Part shown: positions 59,463 through 64,000 of the stretch, piece after piece | How the letters are laid out: each line of letters opens with the position of its first letter | Numbering within the stretch: the stretch's first letter is position 1 | NCBI GenBank assembly: GCA_004431415.1 | Contig: QPMI01000054.1 | Coordinates: forward strand, 124,001 to 188,000 | Origin: Cyanophora paradoxa | Lineage: Eukaryota; Glaucocystophyceae; Cyanophorales; Cyanophoraceae | Length of the DNA: 64,000 nt | Direction of reading: 5' to 3' | Translations under genes and position numbers: made by a program | The notes under the pieces: model-generated | Databases searched by the model: none | What the model saw: the letters and a program-made list of their open reading frames with translations, nothing else | What the model was told of the DNA's origin: nothing

Positions 59463-62400
59463 TCAAACGGGCCGGGAAGGCCCGGCCCCCCGGTTGAAAG
59501 GGTCGTAGGGGCGCGTGGGGCGGACGGTCGGGCCGCCGGGAGGCAGGTAGGGGCGCGTGGGGCGGGGGGCCGGGGCCGAGGCAGCGTGCGTGGGTGCGGG
59601 GGCGGATGCCGGAGCGGGCTGCATTGGATCCGGAGCAGAGGCCGCGGCCGCGGCTGCAGAGGCGGCGGGGGCAGGCGGGGAGGGGGCGGGGGCGGCCGGA
59701 GCGACGGCAGGGCCCGCTGGGGCGGAGCTCGACAAGCCTGAGGAGCCCGCCGTTGGAGAGATCTCTGCTGCTGCAATGGCGCCGCCGCCGATAGCTGCAA
59801 GCGGGTCGCAGCGCATCGGGCAGGTGGGCATGGCCCCCCTTTTCGCCCGCCATATGCCGATGCACAACGCGCAGAAACTCTCCTGGTCTGCAGATAGAGG
59901 CGTCAGCAATCAGCATTAGGAGAGATAATTATAGGCTACGCACGGCCACAGGAAGAGAGAATGGTGGCAGGGCCGCCGCGGGCGCTTAAGGGCTCCTGGC
60001 AGATGCCGCACTCGCCCTCCTTGGTGTCGAAGTCGTCGACTGGCGCCACGGGCTCGTCGGCAGAAGCGACGTGGGCGAACCTGCTTGAGCAAGTGAGTGC
60101 GGGCTCGAGCGGGCGACGAACAGAGAATGTGCGCATGCACCGGCACCGAGCGCCGAACGTGCAGGAGCCACGTGCGAAAAGCTTGCAGGGTGGCTGCCTG
60201 GAAGGGCCGGCATCTGCGTCGGCCGCGACGGCGGGGCCGACCATGGGGGCAGCGCTAGCGCTGGTCGTGGGGCGTGGAACGTGGGTCCCCTCGCTCTGCG
60301 AATGCTTGGGCTGCTGTGGCTCCGCTGCGCGCTGCCGCCGCTCCGCCTCGTCGGATGCGCCACTCGCCTGCTCCTCCCGATCGCTGCCTTCGTGTTCTTC
60401 GTGCTCGTCCTCTGTCCCGCTCCCTCCCGCCCCCCGCCGCGAGCGCATGGAGGCCTCCGCCTTCTGTCGCTCCTGCTGAACTCTGCCGTCCTCTGAGCGC
60501 ATGGAAATGAACTGAGAAACGCGACAGCGTACCTTGCGAGCAGATTGGAATCAGTCCCGGCGTCCGAGGCGGCGAGCTCGCGCTCCCAGGCCTCCGCCTC
60601 CCGCGCGGCGCCCTCCAAGTCGCCCGCCCCCGCCGTGCACTCTGCGCGGGGCTTGATCATGAGATGCGAGCGAGAGGCAACACACGTCAAGAGAGCGCAC
60701 GGATGCGGAGCAGGCGCGCCTCCGCGTCGCCAGGCGACCGCTGCGCGGTAGAGGCGTCAGCGTCACGGTAGAGGCGTGAGGTATATATGTGGACCGGTCG
60801 ACAGCTCTGCACCTTGAGGACAGCGTTGAGCAGCTGGCGGGCGCGGGACCACTTTAACCTCTGCATGTGCCTGTGCGCCGCCTCCTGTTCGGTTCTCTGA
60901 GCAGAGGACATAGAAGTGCACCGGCCACGAGCCTAACGCACCCGGTCCGTGGCGTCACGCTCGGCTCGCTCGGCGCGCTCGGCCTCCTGCCGCGCCTGCT
61001 CGCGCTCCGTCTCCACCCGCTTCGCCTCCTCCCGCGCCCGCCTCCGCTCCTCCACCTTCGCTGAAATCTTGCAATTGATCTTATTAGATTGCGCCTGCGC
61101 AAATGAATTTTAACTATGTCCATGGCAATCCAAACGACGGAGGCGACTTGCATTCGGCTCTTCATTGTTCGGTCGCTCCCAAGAGCGCGCGAAGGCTCGG
61201 GCGGCGGGCGGGTAGGCTGCCGCGAGGCGCTGTCTCGCTACCTCTGCAGAATTCTTGAGGACCTCAGCAGCCGGCAGCTCCGGTACCCGGGCTGTTATCC
61301 TGCGCCCGAGTCGGCCGGGGGAGGGGGAGTCGGCGGGAGGTCAAGGGGGATGTGGCGCCTACGCACGTGGAGATGAACTCGGTGAGTAAAGCAATGCACT
61401 TGGCGATGCCCGACTCGCCAGCTTCAAGTGCCCCCGCCAGAACTCCAAAGAGCGCTGCTCCCGAGTCGGGTCAGATCCGATAATTATAAGAGGGGAGGGG
61501 GGAGGGCGGGAAGGAGTGGGGGCGGCGCGTGGGGGGGGGGGGGAAGGGGTACCGGAGATGTCGTCGGCCATGCGGGGGATGAGGCGCCGGAGGCGGTTCA
61601 CGAATCCGGGGTGCTCCGGCCCCTCTGGTCGGCGTATTCAGAATGACATATTAACAAGAGATATCGAGCAGAATGGCGATCGAGACGCCTCAATCTCACC
61701 CCCGTGCCCGCTCGAGCCCGCCAGGATCTTGCGTACCAGGGTGACGCAGGCGATTGCAACACAGGCTGAGAGCATTGCGGTCAGGGACCAGGTCGTAATT
61801 TGTTTTTTTTTGTGTTGGGGGGGGGGGGGCAATAGCGAGCGAGGGATTCGAAAGCACTTTGGTTAACGCGTGAGGCAGCGACGATGCGCGCGCCTTTCGG
61901 ACCATCGCCAGCCACCGGCTCAAAGATCAACTCTAGATCTGAGATCAATTTCCGATTTTCAGTGCAATTTCCGATTTTCGGTGCAATTTCCGATTTTCGG
62001 TGCACCTGAGCTCTCCATTGCTGTGGGCCGGACGGTGACTGTGGTGTGAAGGATCTCGAGCAGTAAGTCGAGACGGGGCCCGTCGAAGATCGCGAAGGTC
62101 TCGTTGAAGGACGTAGGAATGGAGGTGCATAAATTCATCAGGTTGCTCTGCCCGTTGATCGAAATCAGCTCGGGACCAAACGCGATCTAAGAATTTGATC
62201 TTACGATGATTCTGGCCGTCAGGGGGAAACGAGGGTTGCGTGGACGCCAGGCGGCCTGAAGCGTGTCCAGCAGCGCTTTCGACGTGCGGGCACGGTCCCC
62301 GCTGAGGATCATCTCCCAGAACTCACGCGCACGGCCTTCGACGAGCAGAAGCACATTGACAACCTGTGCGCCGCAGTTATATAATCATAGTCGAATCATA

Positions 62401-63284
62401 CGACCGCGGACCAACTTCAATTCGGGGTATGGCTCGGACCAGGCTGGCCTGTGCCACGAGAATGTCCGCATGCAATTTCGAGTCCTCTATGCATATGTCG
62501 TCATGATCAGCGGCGCCGGACCTGCGAGAAGGTCCACGATAGTGAGATACGGGATCTGACCAGGCCGGCCTGCACATGTGCTGCGAGAAGCTTAAGGTCC
62601 GTTAACGTTTGCACATTCGATCGCGTGATCTAGATCTATGTCGTCGCGATCGGCGGCGCCGGACCTGGCGGCGATTTCTTCGCCCAAGCGCACGAGAGGG
62701 TGATCCCTGCAAACCAGCCGCAGACACTCCTCAAAGCCACCGGCCCGCGCGAACTGCATGCGTGAAGGATTACGTAAGTACTTGCAATTGCGCATGCGGG
62801 CATGCGACTGCAGATGCATACGTCTGCGGCGCCGCCCGGATATCGATCCGCTCTAGATCGATATCTAGATCTAGATCTACGAACCTCAATCATCTCCCGC
62901 GAGCCCGGTTTCTTACTATAGTCGACGTCAATGTGGATGAGCACGCTCTGAACAGCGCAGACGAGGTCGAGAAATGACCCCGGCGCGCCCGCGGCCGGTA
63001 GTACATCCGCGCCGGCCGCAGCTGCACATGTACATGCAGCGCCAGCCATGGCGGCCGCTCGCTGCAGCACGTACACCAGGTCGCGCGGCTTGAGTTCGAC
63101 GTTCTGGTTCGCGAAAGCATTCTGAGCGAGCGCTCGGGGCGTCAGAGCCTAATCGGATTGCGAGGCAGCGAAGCAGCGTAGCGTCGCACACATGGCTCGC
63201 CTGAGGCGGCGGATTTGCTCGAAGGAATGACAGGATGGCGTCCACTGTGCGCCCCTGGCCACGACCGATGAAAGACTCCGCCAT
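59463..63284 (-). CDS. CCCH zinc finger / RING-type protein with helical N-terminal region (probable E3 ubiquitin ligase)
   Basis: The start is the ATG at 63282-63284 (MAESFIGRGQGRTVDAILSF). N-terminal exons are helical: VELKPRDLVYVLQRAAAMAG, FLDLVCAVQSVLIHIDVDY, FEECLRLVCRDHPLVRLGEE, VVNVLLLVEGRAREFWEMIL, NLMNLCTSIPTSFNETFAIF. A charged coiled coil follows (ISAKVEERRRAREEAKRVET, about 61060-60940). The CCCH finger is CKLFARGSCTFGARC joined across an intron to RFAH, giving C-x7-C-x5-C-x3-H (about 60187-60085). The RING begins ECGICQEPLSARGG (about 60020), and after an intron continues SFCALCIGIWRAKRGAMPTC then PMRC (about 59885-59825). A Pro/Ala tail ends at 59463-59465. The CCCH plus RING order recalls makorins, which are E3 ligases that bind RNA, but the N-terminus differs. 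The first RING histidine is not seen at the predicted junction (CDQESFC). Confidence 0.72.
61946..62002 (-). repeat. Three 19-bp tandem repeats at an intron start
   Basis: Three head-to-tail copies of caatttccgattttc(a/g)gtg at 61946, 61965 and 61984. They lie in an intron of the RING gene, a few bases inside its 5' splice site (exon end …TAMESS, donor GTGCACC). Confidence 0.9.
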
Positions 63285-63610
63285 CTTCGTTGCGCGCGTC
63301 GCTGAACTTCAATTTCACCGCTGTGTCCACACCGGATAAGCCAGGATGTGCCGATTAGGCATCCGCACTGGATACGTGCCACTGGTGCCAGCCTCTGCCA
63401 GGCCCATTAGGGGTACAGGCACAGAGCGGGCGTCACCGCGTAACAGGCGCATACCTCGAGCGGAGCCTCAACCAGGCCCAGGTGAGGCACAGCTCAAGTT
63501 CGAGCGCGCACGCGAACCGCGACCCGCTTACCTCGCCGTCCCTTCCCTCCGCCATCGATATCCCCGCGCCCTCTACTCGCGCATAAGCTCACGTATACGT
63601 ACGATCGCAG
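63285..63610. promoter_or_regulatory. Divergent region upstream of the right-edge gene
   Basis: Between the RING gene start and the first exon I can support in the next gene. It may contain a first exon of that gene that I cannot identify. It includes ACGTATACGT just before the acceptor at about 63610. Confidence 0.35.
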
Positions 63611-64000
63611 GAGGCCGCTGGTCGGCCCCGGGGAATGAGATCGCCCTTGTCCTCGACCTGTCAAACGTGAGCCCGCGGCGCCGCGACTCCGCCGTGCAGC
63701 GCAGCTTCTTTGAAATGACTCGATTCGGCCCAGATTGCGTACACGCTCATCCAACAGGCCGCCGAGGCAGCCGCGCAGCTGGGCGGTCGCGGCGATGTCG
63801 ACGGACCCGCCGCTGCGGCGGAGGCCGGCGGGCGGAGTCTTTACTTCCTCGTCAACATCTCCGGCAGTGCGCCTCCACGCAATGATCAGACCGCAGCGCG
63901 CGGCCGCGGCAGCGCCGCGGCGATCAGCTGACACGTGCGGCTGCGCCGCAGGCGAGTACGACCTGCTGGACGCGCACGTGGAGCGCTACTTCCGCCGCCT
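63611..64000 (+). CDS. Unidentified gene, 5' exons only (runs off the window)
   Basis: Three exons fit together. The first (63611-63666) reads GRWSAPGNEIALVLDLSN up to a GTGAGC donor. The second (63734-63863) reads IAYTLIQQAAEAAAQLGGRG … GRSLYFLVNISG. The third (from 63952) reads EYDLLDAHVERYFRRL to the window end. The frame is kept across both junctions, and the second donor appears to be of GC type. The true start codon lies upstream and was not found. I do not recognise the family. It is transcribed divergently from the RING gene. Confidence 0.5.

Overview
The window is nuclear DNA of a very GC-rich (about 70% G+C) single-celled eukaryote. The genes are cut into many short exons separated by introns of roughly 50-150 bp, and an open reading frame almost never equals a gene. 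The protein families (a Prp5-type spliceosomal helicase, a metazoan-type acid phosphatase, a GAF plus dynein-stalk-like protein, a CCCH/RING protein) and the extreme base composition fit a protist, probably with cilia. Haptophyte, pelagophyte, dinoflagellate-like and other GC-rich lineages cannot be told apart from this sequence. About half of the introns I could place in the first gene begin with GC instead of GT. The usual 5' splice sites read GTACCCC or GCGCGCC, and many introns carry CTGAC or CTAAC shortly before the acceptor AG.

Layout. 1-4584 (+): 3' part of DDX46/Prp5. 4859-23055 (+): purple/tartrate-resistant-type acid phosphatase with a membrane anchor, split by one intron of about 16.3 kb. 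That intron holds a complete LTR retrotransposon (6441-22658) with three 288-bp LTRs that look identical, a 5-bp target-site duplication and a polypurine tract, but no recognisable gag or pol. 23287-25862 (-): major-facilitator transporter. 26537-30251 (-): long proline-rich protein with a short coiled coil. 30395-41260 (+): large alpha-2-macroglobulin-like surface protein with a C-terminal EGF module and membrane anchor. 41750-45629 (-) and 45713-52408 (+): head-to-head paralogues of an unrecognised helical-repeat family, with 83 bp between their start codons. 52670-55982 (-): GAF-domain/coiled-coil protein with a dynein-stalk-like C-terminus. 56490 to about 59095 (+): NOXRED1-like NAD(P)-binding protein. 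59463-63284 (-): helical protein ending in a CCCH zinc finger and a RING-like domain. About 63611-64000 (+): start of an unidentified gene that runs off the window.

The genes are packed closely and mostly alternate in divergent and convergent pairs, with 80-500 bp promoters and 230-490 bp convergent spacers. No shared pathway or operon-like organisation is evident. The best candidates for undescribed biology are the helical-repeat family (modules of four conserved blocks, one in one paralogue and three in the other, with partial gene conversion) and the non-coding LTR element sitting inside a gene whose exons remain intact. All exon boundaries were read by eye and should be treated as approximate. 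Several minus-strand gene models cross exons in different frames.
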